From assembly GCA_964422295.1 (NCBI GenBank), contig CAYRAM010000002.1, positions 62,001 to 126,000 of the forward strand: a stretch of DNA of 64,000 nucleotides, written 5' to 3'. Below, piece by piece: positions 1 through 8,721 of this stretch (position 1 is the stretch's first letter; each line of letters opens with the position of its first letter). The notes beneath the pieces were generated by a model. It worked only from the letters and a program-made list of their open reading frames with translations, did not search any database and was not told the DNA's origin. The position numbers and the translations under genes were made by a program. The DNA comes from UBA12191 sp964422295 (lineage in GTDB: Bacteria; Planctomycetota; UBA8108; UBA1146).

Positions 1-1179
1 GTGGTCCGCATCCGAAGTCAATCCAACGCCGACCGGCTCCATCCCCAGGGGTTGATAACCGCGAGCCTGCATCTTCTCCATGTCACCGATGATCCACACA
101 CAGGAACCCCCACTGATATGGGTTCCTCGTAAACCGGTCAAAGGTTTGGAAACCTCGCCGTCATTGGAGAGGACGCGGGCTGCGTTGAACGCACCGACGA
201 CCATCGGGTGGGGAGGCGGATCCGATGCTCCGATCACCACCGCTTCTGCTTCACCCCGGTAAATGGCATCCATCCCCAATTTCAGGGCGACCCCAAAGGT
301 GGAACAGGCGGCGACAGGTGAAAAACAGGGTCCGGTGATCTTGCCCATCATGGTGATCTGTGTGGCGACTGAACTGTGGATGTTCCACAAGAGATTCGGC
401 GAAACGGCGTTCCAAGGTTCTACAGGTGCTCCCCAATCCTTGCGCAATTGGGCAGCCTTTTTCATCTTCCCGCGGATCACCGCAGCTTTGTTGCTCTCGA
501 CTTCACCGGTGATGCTCTCGCCCTCGATCTGGCGACTCTCTTCGAGGTATTCTGCGAGTCGGGTCGATTTTCCCGCCCAGTAGCGATTCCAAACCCTGCG
601 CACCTCATCCCGCGCTTCGGGAGCGACCTTGTCGGGATCTTCCGGCATCCCTGCCAGAGTATCGGGGCTTGCATCTCCGGCGTTGAAGGCGGCACGGGCG
701 GGGCAGTTTTCGGCACTGGCCCAAAACTCATCCCATTGAGACTGGGCGCGATCGGCGGTGATCGCCACATCGGAGATCGTCGTCAAATCTCCCAGACCTG
801 TGCCGACATAGACGTGCGCAGAATTCCCCAACTCCTGAAGCGTGTTTTCGATACCCGGATTTTGGTCGAGTGCCTGGATGAAACTGCCGACAGCCATCAG
901 CGTGGGATTTCCCATCTTGCTTTGCAATTGGCCGAAGCGATTGGGAGGGAATCGATCGTCGATCCAGGAGTGGTAATCCTCAAAGTCGAATTCAGGTTCA
1001 CCGACAAGGAAGTTGTTGGGCCCGAAGCCATCAAATTGCTGGAGCCATGACCCGCCGGAGTAGAGCTTCTCCCGAAAGGTGTCGACTGTGGCGCAGCCCG
1101 GTGCGATCACTCCCCAGCCAAAGATACCGACTCGGGGCCGTGAATTCTTTTCGGCTTCAGTATTGTGCGAATCAGTCAT
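1..1179 (-). CDS. Beta-ketoacyl synthase-like protein, partial (C-terminus outside window)
   Basis: The minus-strand reading frame is open from an ATG at 1179 to the window edge, giving 393 residues without a stop. An AGGAG sequence lies just upstream of the ATG. The end that is visible has condensing-enzyme features: a nucleophile-elbow motif PVAACSTFG with the putative active-site Cys at residue 292, then IGASDPPPHP and SGGSCVWIIGD, which match the FabF-type order of motifs. The two catalytic His residues would lie outside the window. In ordinary FabF the Cys sits near residue 165, so this protein carries roughly 125 extra residues before it, mainly a charged, Arg/Lys/Glu-rich stretch at about 155-250. 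It is transcribed divergently from the lipoprotein gene at 1367. Substrate is unknown. The family call is fairly firm; the specific role is not. Confidence 0.75.
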   Translation of the reverse strand, partial: MTDSHNTEAEKNSRPRVGIFGWGVIAPGCATVDTFREKLYSGGSWLQQFDGFGPNNFLVGEPEFDFEDYHSWIDDRFPPNRFGQLQSKMGNPTLMAVGSFIQALDQNPGIENTLQELGNSAHVYVGTGLGDLTTISDVAITADRAQSQWDEFWASAENCPARAAFNAGDASPDTLAGMPEDPDKVAPEARDEVRRVWNRYWAGKSTRLAEYLEESRQIEGESITGEVESNKAAVIRGKMKKAAQLRKDWGAPVEPWNAVSPNLLWNIHSSVATQITMMGKITGPCFSPVAACSTFGVALKLGMDAIYRGEAEAVVIGASDPPPHPMVVGAFNAARVLSNDGEVSKPLTGLRGTHISGGSCVWIIGDMEKMQARGYQPLGMEPVGVGLTSDADH

Positions 1180-1366
1180 GCTCATCTCCTAGACAGGAAT
1201 CGCCGGTTTCGGGATCTTCCCTGACAATCTCCATGTTCCCGCCTTCAGGGAGATTTTTCTAGCGAATATCGACGGGTGAAGACCCACCGCAGCCCCGCAG
1301 TCGGGGGTTGCGGCGCTTTCGATCCCCCGGGATGATTCGCCATCAGAGGAGGATTTAAGGTTCGCC

Positions 1367-2431
1367 ATGTCCAGCAAGTCCAATCCACATACGTCGATGA
1401 GGTTGCCAAAGATCTGGTATTCGCTCCTCTGGCTGCATCTGTGCGGGTGCATTGCGGGGTGTCAGGGATTTGGCCCTCAAGGTCGCGAGTTTTCCCAGGA
1501 ATTGATGGAAGAACGCCTGAAGCACGGCCCGCTGCAGGCGGTGGCGAGTCCCCCTGAGTACATCCTTCTCGACGGTTATCCTCCGAAGTACAGGGATGCC
1601 ATCGCGGAAGGGATTGATGCGGCACGCAGTTTCTTGGGGGAGTACGGGCCTGTGCGAGTCTATATCTTGGGTCAAACCGACGATGGGCCCGGCACCGAGA
1701 TCGGCACCGAGACTGGTACCGAGGAAGGGCGTCAACTGTTTTTGGAAAGGTATTGCCAGCCGCGCCGTCTCTCTGCACCTGATGGATACTCTGAAGATTG
1801 CGCGGGAGGACCGGGGCAACGACTGTTGGACGTGGCCAGTTCCGGCGGACAGGAAGCGTACCAATCACTCGTCATTCATACCGACCCACCGTATTCGGAA
1901 TTGGTATTCATCAATGCTCACGATTGGGGAGCGACGGACATGCCGCTCAGGGGAATCCACGAATACTATCATGCATTTCAGTGTTCCCACCGCGAGGCCC
2001 CGGGTTGGTTGATGGAAGGGGGCGCAGTTTTTCACGAAGTCTGGATCGGCGCACAACATGGTTGGGTCGACTCCACACAAGCGATGCGCCGGTCCCTCAA
2101 CAATGCACTGGAAGCGGTTGCCTTGGGAAAAGAGTTGTCGGACATGGAATACACTCGTGATGTCCCCGCCGACATGGAGCCGTTTCACAGGCAAGTGGCC
2201 TATGACATGGGTTGTTGGGCGGTTGCATTCATGATCGGAAATTCAGAAGAGCGCAGTGTGGCCCAATTCAGGGACCAATTTTATCCACTGCTTCAAAAGT
2301 CGGGTTGGCGCAGCGCGGTTGCCGAGTATTGCGGGAGAGAGTCCCTGGCAAAGTTCTATCGTGACTTTGAGGTGTTCTTGCAACGACCGACTGCCGATCA
2401 TATGGATCTCTATCGTAGCCTGCGCCCCTGA
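1367..2431 (+). CDS. Secreted lipoprotein with HEXXH metallopeptidase-like motif
   Basis: This 354-residue protein starts with a basic N-region, a hydrophobic stretch and a lipobox-like IAGC, so it is probably a lipid-anchored exported protein. The central part contains GIHEYYHAFQ, an HEXXH zinc-binding motif, followed about 20 residues later by WLMEGGAVFHE, where the Glu could be the third metal ligand as in gluzincins. The spacing and the 'HE-EYY-H ... WL-EG' pattern resemble the M1-like and basic secretory protein-like peptidase groups, but I do not recognise a named family. An AAGG is 6 bases before the ATG at 1367, and an AGGAGG lies further upstream. It is convergent with pdxT. Peptidase activity is inferred from the motif only. 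Confidence 0.65.
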   Translation: MSSKSNPHTSMRLPKIWYSLLWLHLCGCIAGCQGFGPQGREFSQELMEERLKHGPLQAVASPPEYILLDGYPPKYRDAIAEGIDAARSFLGEYGPVRVYILGQTDDGPGTEIGTETGTEEGRQLFLERYCQPRRLSAPDGYSEDCAGGPGQRLLDVASSGGQEAYQSLVIHTDPPYSELVFINAHDWGATDMPLRGIHEYYHAFQCSHREAPGWLMEGGAVFHEVWIGAQHGWVDSTQAMRRSLNNALEAVALGKELSDMEYTRDVPADMEPFHRQVAYDMGCWAVAFMIGNSEERSVAQFRDQFYPLLQKSGWRSAVAEYCGRESLAKFYRDFEVFLQRPTADHMDLYRSLRP

Positions 2432-2501
2432 ATATAGTCCCTGAATCGCGGCACTGAATTCTTGCTTCCTTGAATTCCTGCGTCCGATCGAGACGGACTC
2501 T

Positions 2502-3074
2502 TTAAATTCCCAGAAACCAGCGGTGAAGTCGGAGATCGGATGTCAACTCGGGGTGAAAGCAGCAAGCAACACATCGATCCTGCTGCACGGCGACAGCTTC
2601 TCCATCTCTTTGTGCGAGAATGTTGACGCCGGTGCCGATTCGGGTGAAGCGGGGTGCGCGGATGAAGACTCCTTCACCGGTTCCTGGGCCCGGTCCCGCC
2701 TGCCATTCCACCTCACCGATAAATGAGTGGATCTGGCGACCGTAGGCATTGCGGTCGACATCCACATCGATCAGGTCGAAGCGCGGAGGCAATTGACCCG
2801 GGTATTTCCCCATCAATATCGCCCCGGCACAGGTTCCCATCAGCGCAAGAGTCCCGTCCTTGACACGACTTGGAATCTGCTGGTCGAGATCTTGGGCTTT
2901 CAACAAGTGGTGCAGTGTGGTGCTTTCGCCACCAGGGATTACCAGGTGGCTGACTCCTTCGAGGTGCGCAGGTTTGCGCACTTCAACAGGATCTGCCCCT
3001 GCCGCATGCAAAGATTTGAGATGGGGTTCGACGGAACCCTGAAGTGCGAGGACACCTGCGTAGACCTTGGACAA
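2502..3074 (-). CDS. pdxT: Pyridoxal 5'-phosphate synthase glutaminase subunit PdxT
   Basis: This class I glutamine amidotransferase hydrolyses glutamine and channels ammonia to PdxS for de novo PLP synthesis (the DXP-independent route). The 190-residue length is typical. Diagnostic motifs are GVLALQG at the N-terminus, PGGEST (oxyanion loop), GTCAGAI with the nucleophilic Cys, and FHPELT carrying the catalytic His-Glu pair. The start codon is TTG (3074-3072), placed three bases after the pdxS stop; starting further downstream would remove the conserved GVLALQG strand, so TTG is the best choice. It forms an operon with pdxS, and the two proteins are expected to assemble into the usual 12+12 complex in the cytoplasm. 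Confidence 0.95.
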   Translation of the reverse strand: MSKVYAGVLALQGSVEPHLKSLHAAGADPVEVRKPAHLEGVSHLVIPGGESTTLHHLLKAQDLDQQIPSRVKDGTLALMGTCAGAILMGKYPGQLPPRFDLIDVDVDRNAYGRQIHSFIGEVEWQAGPGPGTGEGVFIRAPRFTRIGTGVNILAQRDGEAVAVQQDRCVACCFHPELTSDLRLHRWFLGI

Positions 3075-3077
3075 TGA

Positions 3078-3995
3078 TTACCAACCCCGATCCTGAAGCC
3101 GCTCCTCTTGCGGAAGTTTGGTCGCGTCGATGCCCGGCATCGCCTCACCGAGATCCCTTGAGGCATCGGCGATCTCCGACGCGTCCTCAAAATGGGCTGT
3201 CGCATGAACGATGGCCTTGGCGGTACGCAGGGGATCGGTCGACTTGAAGATTCCCGAACCGACGAAGACCGCTTCCGCACCCAGACGCATGGCGAGAGCA
3301 GCATCCGCAGGAGTGGCAATCCCCCCGGCGGCAAAGTTCGGAACCGGCAATCGTCCCTCGGAGGCAACCTGGCGAATCAGGGAATATGGCGCTCCATGAT
3401 CCGTGGCGAGGGTCATCCATTCTTCTTCCGGGGCAGTGGTCAGTTGGCGGATTTGAGTGTGAATCGCCCTCAGGTGACGTACCGCTTCGGTAATATCTCC
3501 GGTTCCTGCCTCACCCTTGGTGCGCAGCATCGCGGCACCTTCGCCGATGCGACGCAGTGCTTCCCCGAGGTTCGTTGCACCGCAGACGAAAGGAACCTTG
3601 AAGCGATTTTTGTCGATGTGATGGGCATGATCCGCAGGGGTCAGGACTTCCGATTCGTCGATGAAGTCGACTTCCAGCGCTTGCAAAATTTCTGCTTCGA
3701 CGAAGTGGCCGATCCTGGCCTTGGCCATCACTGGAATCGAGCAGATCTTCTGGATCTCCTCGACCTTCTCCACGGGTGACATGCGGGCGACACCGCCATC
3801 ACGGCGGATGTCGGAGGGAACCCGTTCCAATGCCATGACTGCCACCGCTCCCGCCTCTTGGGCCACATGGGCCTCTTCTACAGAGGTAACGTCCATGATG
3901 ACCCCTCCGCGGAGCATTTCTGCCAAGCCGATTCGGGTTCTGTGGTCGTCTGAGAGGCCCTCTCCGCGCAGGGGAGGCTGGTATCGGTCATTCAT
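3078..3995 (-). CDS. pdxS: Pyridoxal 5'-phosphate synthase lyase subunit PdxS
   Basis: PdxS condenses ribose 5-phosphate, glyceraldehyde 3-phosphate and ammonia from PdxT into PLP. The sequence shows the (beta/alpha)8 family hallmarks: GGVIMDVTS, AGAVAVMALERVPSDIR, PVMAKARIGHFVEA with a catalytic Lys, DESEVLTPAD, and the phosphate-binding NFAAGGIATPADAA and FVGSGIFKS. A longer frame extends upstream to 4076, but the ATG at 3995 (MNDRYQPPLRGEG) is preceded by GGAAGGA at good spacing and gives 305 residues, the usual length. It is the first gene of the pdxST operon and lies divergent from the amidohydrolase array. The C-terminal tail is slightly longer than in the Bacillus protein. Confidence 0.95.
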   Translation of the reverse strand: MNDRYQPPLRGEGLSDDHRTRIGLAEMLRGGVIMDVTSVEEAHVAQEAGAVAVMALERVPSDIRRDGGVARMSPVEKVEEIQKICSIPVMAKARIGHFVEAEILQALEVDFIDESEVLTPADHAHHIDKNRFKVPFVCGATNLGEALRRIGEGAAMLRTKGEAGTGDITEAVRHLRAIHTQIRQLTTAPEEEWMTLATDHGAPYSLIRQVASEGRLPVPNFAAGGIATPADAALAMRLGAEAVFVGSGIFKSTDPLRTAKAIVHATAHFEDASEIADASRDLGEAMPGIDATKLPQEERLQDRGW

Positions 3996-4588
3996 GCGTT
4001 TGAATCCTTCCAGGCGGATGAACGGGGAGAAGGAACGATGCCCCCCGTGCAGCGGCCAGCGGTGTTGAGTTTGCACCCGGATTCTGAGCGATGCGAGCAG
4101 ATCGAAGCGACTCTACGGGTTTCCCGGGGCGATTCTGGTGGTTATTCTGGGGGGCGACCTGCGGGAAATTCGGGGATATGAATCGCGGGGATACCTCTGG
4201 GCCCATTTCTACGTGGTCCCGGTGGGTGGGGGAATTAAGTGTGAGTGGATCGGCCGTTGCCAGGAACCACCTGTGGTGATTCCACAAGGGACCGATCATT
4301 TCCAGCGGGGTATTCAAGCGTCTGATGGGAGTCAATTCCTGACCGACCAGCCCTGAGTGTACATTTTGAATCACTGGCGGTTTCACGGCCCGTTCGGTTC
4401 CGATGTACAGGGGAACCGGATTCGGGGCTCGAAGAGACAGCCATCGAGGGAGAACCGAACACTGTGTTTGCGGCGACATTGCGAACCAGGGTTAGGCGTG
4501 AACGAACATTGGATGGATCGATGAACATCGTTGTGGAAACGACTCTGGCAAGGAGTCCCGTTTCCTGCCCGGAAAAGAGCCAAGCTAT
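3996..4588. other. Long divergent intergenic region, no gene supported
   Basis: About 590 bases separate pdxS (minus) from the first amidohydrolase-like gene (plus). Short frames exist on both strands here (for example plus 4091-4279 and 4138-4356), but none has a convincing ribosome binding site or recognisable motif. The region presumably holds the promoters of both divergent operons. I could not identify convincing -35/-10 boxes or a riboswitch fold by eye. Confidence 0.5.
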
Positions 4589-5920
4589 ATGACTTCAACA
4601 AAACTGTGGCTGATGATATTTCTTCTGCTGTGTCCGGGATGGGTCCATGGCCAATTGTTTGAGCGCCCTGTCGTACTCGAAGGAGTGAGTGCGATCTCTC
4701 CGGGTTCAACACAGGAGAATTTGACCATCACCATCCGGGGCGGTCGAATCACCGAGATCTCTCAAACCGCAGACGTTCCGCTGATGGCCAAGAAAATCCC
4801 TGCCCAGGGCCTCTTCGCCACCGCCGGTCTCGTCGATCACGCATCAAACCTGACTCTTCCCGTCGGCGGAGCAGGTGCAGCGGAACAGTGGAGTTGGGAT
4901 GGTTTTGACCGCTATTCGAGGGATGCCATCGAAGCCGTGCTCGCTGCGGGAGTGACGCGGGTTCACCTGGTCCCGGCGAGGGGCGAGGGAATCAGTGGCA
5001 GATCCTGCTGGGTATCGCTGAAAAATTCCCAAGGTGGGGGACACGGTGTTCTCATCGAAGAGGAAACAGCGCTGTGCGTCAATCTTGCAGCCGGGACTCC
5101 CGCCAACAGAATCCGATCCTACGCCAAAATCGTCGCCGCGTTTCGCGGTGCCCGCGATCGCAGGGACGCACTCGACAGTTACGAATCAGACCTGGAGGAA
5201 TACCTCGAGGAACTCAAGAAATGGATTGAGGAGAATGACTCCGCAGAGGGTGACGAAGAAAAGGATGAAGAAAAGATGGACGGCGATGACGGGGACAAGG
5301 AGAAGTCGGATGATTCCGATAAAGCCCCTGAAAAGCCACGCCGACCCGATCTGGATGCCACCTCGGATATCCTGCTGCGCGCCGTCAATCACGAATTGCC
5401 GGTATTGATCACCGCCAGAAAGTCTGCGGATCTGATCAATGCCTGTGAACTGATCCGCGACTACGAACTGGATGCCATCATCCACGGTGCCGATGAGGCT
5501 GAGTTGGTGATCGATCAACTCAAAGAGTTGGAGGACGTTTCTTTCATCATCGATGAACCAGCCATGCCATTGGAGTCCTCGGGGTCGGGAGTCTTCACTT
5601 CCAGGCCTCGTCGCCCGTCCAGTCTGACGAAAGTTCTCGATGACCATGATTTTGATTGGGTCATCGGCAGTGGTGGATCGGGATCGGGATTATGGAGGAT
5701 GACCCGCAAGATGACCGGGGGTGAGGCTCTCGCCAGTGCCCAGTCCACCAACCTGCGTGGACTCAAGAGCCGAAGGGATTGGCTCAGGCCCGGCCAAAGG
5801 CACATCGTTTTGTGGAGTACCAATCCGGCAACGGATGCCTCAGCACGTCCAGTAAAAGTCCTCATCGACGGGGACGTGGTGTGGGAAGAAACCTCAGCAG
5901 CGAGAGGGGGACGTTTCTGA
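4589..5920 (+). CDS. Secreted amidohydrolase-like protein, metal motif lost (array member 1)
   Basis: This 443-residue protein has a signal peptide (MTSTKLWLMIFLLLCPGWVHGQ). It then shows the composite-domain start typical of imidazolonepropionase-type amidohydrolases: a small beta domain with GGRITEIS and a GLVDH strand. In active enzymes this strand reads G-[FLI]-[IV]-D-x-H-x-H. Here it is GLVDHASN, so neither metal-binding His is in place. Residues about 200-255 form a Glu/Lys/Asp-rich charged stretch inserted in the barrel. The C-terminus again fits the small domain (PVKVLIDGDVVWEE). GGAAAAGAG lies 9 bases before the ATG. It heads an array of eight genes with overlapping or nearly touching ends. 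It is probably a non-catalytic or altered periplasmic protein; function is unknown. Confidence 0.75.
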   Translation: MTSTKLWLMIFLLLCPGWVHGQLFERPVVLEGVSAISPGSTQENLTITIRGGRITEISQTADVPLMAKKIPAQGLFATAGLVDHASNLTLPVGGAGAAEQWSWDGFDRYSRDAIEAVLAAGVTRVHLVPARGEGISGRSCWVSLKNSQGGGHGVLIEEETALCVNLAAGTPANRIRSYAKIVAAFRGARDRRDALDSYESDLEEYLEELKKWIEENDSAEGDEEKDEEKMDGDDGDKEKSDDSDKAPEKPRRPDLDATSDILLRAVNHELPVLITARKSADLINACELIRDYELDAIIHGADEAELVIDQLKELEDVSFIIDEPAMPLESSGSGVFTSRPRRPSSLTKVLDDHDFDWVIGSGGSGSGLWRMTRKMTGGEALASAQSTNLRGLKSRRDWLRPGQRHIVLWSTNPATDASARPVKVLIDGDVVWEETSAARGGRF

Positions 5921-7137
5921 TGCAGATCAAAACGATCCGACGTCACTGTTTCACACTACCGCAGCGTACTCAGGCGTCATTGCTGTTGATCACTTTGGCA
6001 GTTTTGTGGGTGATCGGTCAGCCTTTCGCTTTCGCCGGCAAACCGATGACGGTCATCACCGGGGCCGCCGTTCTGCTGCCGGATGGAACCGTCGAAGATA
6101 ACTGGGCAGTATCGGTGGGCCCGGATGGCACCATCAGCGCCTTGCTTCCGGCCGAATCTTTCGATGACGATGTCGAGGAATGGATCACCTATCAGGCACC
6201 GGCTGGATCGGTATTGACACCGGGATTGCATGATTTGATGGGAGCGCTCGGGACAAGAGGGAAGCCTGGATCCCTGCGGGCAGGGAAGCTGCTCATCGAT
6301 CCTGAATTGGATGCGGGTCACAGCTTTGACAGCAGTGATCCCTGGCTCGATGAAGCTGCCAAACACGGGGTCCTCTACACCACACTGGCGGCTCAGCCAC
6401 TGGGAGTGGTGAACGGAAAAAGCGCAACCTTCCTTTGCCAGACTTCTGGCGCAGCAAAGAGGCTCTCCGATGGAAAGACGATGCTGGCATTGGGAGATTC
6501 GGTTCTCTCGAATGATCGGATGCCCACCAGCAGAACTTCACTGCTGTCGATTTGGCGCGAATGGATCGCTAGTCAGCCCTCGATTCTGAATTCCCCCGGA
6601 ATCCTTTACGTCGCGGAGGGGATGGATCTCCGCCAAGCGCTGGGTCTGACGTGGTCAAAGGCGGCGATTCCGGTGTTTATTCACACCGGTGGCGATGCGC
6701 GTTCACCCCTGGAGCTATTGGGCAGGCTTGGCAAACAGTCCGGTCCTGTCCACATGGTCGTGGGCCCCTTTCTCGAAGGGGGAGATCGGGCGCATCTGAT
6801 GATGGCGGTGAGCGCTTCCCGGCAAGGAGTGGAATTGAGTTTTGCTGGAGGTCTTCCGGCGGGCCCCACGGATCACCTGCGTGGAAGTGCCGCGCTGGCG
6901 GTTGCAGCGGGAATGGATTCTACCGCAGCACGGAGAGCACTCTTCAGCAATCCTGCCCACGTATCAGGAGCCTCTGATACCGGTGTGATTGCCGCAGGAA
7001 ACAGGGCTGACATGGTGCTCTTCTCCGGAGATCCTCTCGACCCGGCCTCCGAGGTCATACACGTGTGGCGCGGGGGGCAGGGGATGCGAGTGGCCCTTCC
7101 CGGTGAAGTCGAAGAAATGGAGACGATCAGAAGATGA
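5920..7137 (+). CDS. Secreted amidohydrolase-like protein, metal motif lost (array member 2)
   Basis: The ATG at 5920 overlaps the TGA of the previous gene (TGATG), with a GAGAGGGGG upstream, giving 405 residues; an in-frame GTG/ATG further upstream would run through the previous gene. An N-terminal hydrophobic segment (LLLITLAVLWVIG) ending at FAFAG is a probable signal peptide. The fold markers are present (VLLPDGTVEDNWAVSVGPDGTI, then TPGLHDLMGAL), but the HxH dyad is replaced by Leu/Met/Gly residues. The C-terminal region keeps the family's NRADMVLFSGDPLDP and VIHVWRGG strands, which form the small beta domain. The chain is short, with no charged insert. No catalytic activity can be predicted. 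Confidence 0.72.
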   Translation: MQIKTIRRHCFTLPQRTQASLLLITLAVLWVIGQPFAFAGKPMTVITGAAVLLPDGTVEDNWAVSVGPDGTISALLPAESFDDDVEEWITYQAPAGSVLTPGLHDLMGALGTRGKPGSLRAGKLLIDPELDAGHSFDSSDPWLDEAAKHGVLYTTLAAQPLGVVNGKSATFLCQTSGAAKRLSDGKTMLALGDSVLSNDRMPTSRTSLLSIWREWIASQPSILNSPGILYVAEGMDLRQALGLTWSKAAIPVFIHTGGDARSPLELLGRLGKQSGPVHMVVGPFLEGGDRAHLMMAVSASRQGVELSFAGGLPAGPTDHLRGSAALAVAAGMDSTAARRALFSNPAHVSGASDTGVIAAGNRADMVLFSGDPLDPASEVIHVWRGGQGMRVALPGEVEEMETIRR

Positions 7138-8672
7138 ACAATGCGCAACTGAACAGATATACACAGGTGATCCTGGCACTCGTTGTCATTTTGGGAGTGG
7201 CCCACGGGTCCGTCCACGGGAATGCCCAGGATTCCACTGATCCGGTCAACTCCTATGCAGTCAAGGCTGCCAAGGCTCATCTGGGTAATGGTCAAGTCGT
7301 CGAAAATGCCCTGATTGTCGTGCGCGATGGGCGTATCGAAAGCGTCACCGCCGGTGGAAGTGCTCCCGATGGGCTGACATTGATAGAAGTGACGGAAGTT
7401 ACACCGGGACTGATCGATGCCAACGCCAAGATCGATGTCATGGATGCACTTCTTTATCCCACGGAGGACCCGCGGCTGACGATTCTCAGAGCGCTGGGGA
7501 TGGCAGATCAATACCACGGCGGCGACGTTTGCCCCTGCGGTACGGTGTGTCCTGCGGTGACTTTGCACCGCCACGATGAAAGTTGCCTCTTCTGCGGTTA
7601 TCCAGAGCATGATCCCCACTCCCATGCACACGATGAGGAGGAGGAGGAAGAAGAACTCCTGGAACTTGAGAAGCAGGCGATGGCCGCAGGAGTTCCTGCA
7701 GAGAGCGGACTGGTTACCGATCAGTCCAGTGAAGTGGTTCCCCAATTTGAAATCATGGATGGCATCGATCACGGTTCCAAAGACTTCGATCGTTTGCTGA
7801 AGGAAGGTGTGACGACCGTCTACATCAGCCCCGATGGATCCGCCGTGATCGGATCACGGGGTGCGACGATGAAAACCGGTGGCCCGGTGCTGGACAGGTA
7901 CATGGGAATCGGCTCGGTGAAAACCGTTGTTGGAAGTGACTCCTATCGCTACGGAACGCGTAATCGCAGTCCCTTCCGTGGCTTTGTCACGATTTACACT
8001 CGCCGTCCCGATTCCAGAATGGGCGTGGGCTGGGTCTTCCGCAGGGCATTTTATGATGCCCTCCTGAGAGCCCGCGGTTTGGAGCCGATCGGGGCGGACA
8101 AGACCTCGGCGGAAGCATCGAAAGTCTTGCAGGGAGTCCTCGCCGGTGAAATTCCGATGCGAATTCAGGCCCGTACCGGCAGCGACATCGAGACGGCTTA
8201 CCGTTTCGCCAAGGAGTTCGGTGTTTCCTTCACCCTGGAAGACCCGGTTGAAGCGTGGAAGCGTGTCGATCTCCTCAAGGAAGCGGGGACACCCGTGGTC
8301 TTCGGGCCGATTTTCGACCAGCCCAGCGGGATTACCGCCGGGTCCGGAGAGATGCGGAATCGTCGTTTGCATACGGTTCGAGATCTTTCCAATGCCGGAA
8401 TCCCAATGGCGTTGAGTGCCCAGGACCTGCGTGGTGAAGAAGGTCTGGCCCGGCAGGCGATGCTGGCGATTCGTTATGGAGTGGATCCGCAAGAAGCGCT
8501 GCGCATGGTGACCCAATATCCCGCTCAGTTATTGGGAATAGAAGATGAAGTGGGAACTTTGGAATCGGGCCGCAGAGCGGACCTGGTTTTCTGGAATGGT
8601 TCCCCATTCTCGGCATTGACCAGGATCGAAAAGGTCATGCTGGACGGCGTAATTTCATACGAAAGAAACTGA
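7134..8672 (+). CDS. Secreted amidohydrolase-like protein with Cys/His-rich insert (array member 3)
   Basis: The ATG overlaps the stop of the preceding gene (ATGA). The 512-residue product has a signal peptide ending near VHGNAQ and an amidohydrolase-type N-terminus (VVRDGRIESV, TPGLIDANAKI). The HxH dyad is lost, its positions being occupied by Asn and Lys. Its special feature is an insert at about residues 131-175: five Cys (133, 135, 139, 151, 154) arranged like a small zinc site, then six His ending in HSHAHD, then a run of Glu. The C-terminal half keeps the regular order (GVTTVYISPDG, SAQDLRGEEGLARQ, LESGRRADLVFWNGSPF). A metal-binding or metal-sensing role for the insert is inference only. 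Confidence 0.75.
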   Translation: MNNAQLNRYTQVILALVVILGVAHGSVHGNAQDSTDPVNSYAVKAAKAHLGNGQVVENALIVVRDGRIESVTAGGSAPDGLTLIEVTEVTPGLIDANAKIDVMDALLYPTEDPRLTILRALGMADQYHGGDVCPCGTVCPAVTLHRHDESCLFCGYPEHDPHSHAHDEEEEEEELLELEKQAMAAGVPAESGLVTDQSSEVVPQFEIMDGIDHGSKDFDRLLKEGVTTVYISPDGSAVIGSRGATMKTGGPVLDRYMGIGSVKTVVGSDSYRYGTRNRSPFRGFVTIYTRRPDSRMGVGWVFRRAFYDALLRARGLEPIGADKTSAEASKVLQGVLAGEIPMRIQARTGSDIETAYRFAKEFGVSFTLEDPVEAWKRVDLLKEAGTPVVFGPIFDQPSGITAGSGEMRNRRLHTVRDLSNAGIPMALSAQDLRGEEGLARQAMLAIRYGVDPQEALRMVTQYPAQLLGIEDEVGTLESGRRADLVFWNGSPFSALTRIEKVMLDGVISYERN

Positions 8673-8679
8673 TGATTTT

Positions 8680-8699
8680 CCCGCCATCGAAGTGGCGGG
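8680..8699 (+). other. Intra-operon hairpin between array members 3 and 4
   Basis: A perfect 7-bp inverted repeat (CCCGCCA / TGGCGGG, loop of 6) lies in the only sizeable gap inside the amidohydrolase array. No T-run follows, so it is not a standard intrinsic terminator. It might be an mRNA stabiliser or processing site. Confidence 0.4.
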
Positions 8700-8721
8700 T
8701 GCATTGAAACCGAGGTATTCG

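Noticed and set aside
2482..2498. Terminator between the lipoprotein gene and pdxT
   Set aside because: Only a 5-bp stem (GTCCG/CGGAC) with a weak T stretch; not convincing.
4091..4356. Short plus-strand frames between pdxS and the amidohydrolase array
   Set aside because: No ribosome binding site, no motif, and the composition does not look coding.
8680..8699. Intrinsic terminator inside the amidohydrolase array
   Set aside because: The hairpin is perfect but no T-run follows; genes on both sides belong to the same series, so it was kept only as a hairpin.
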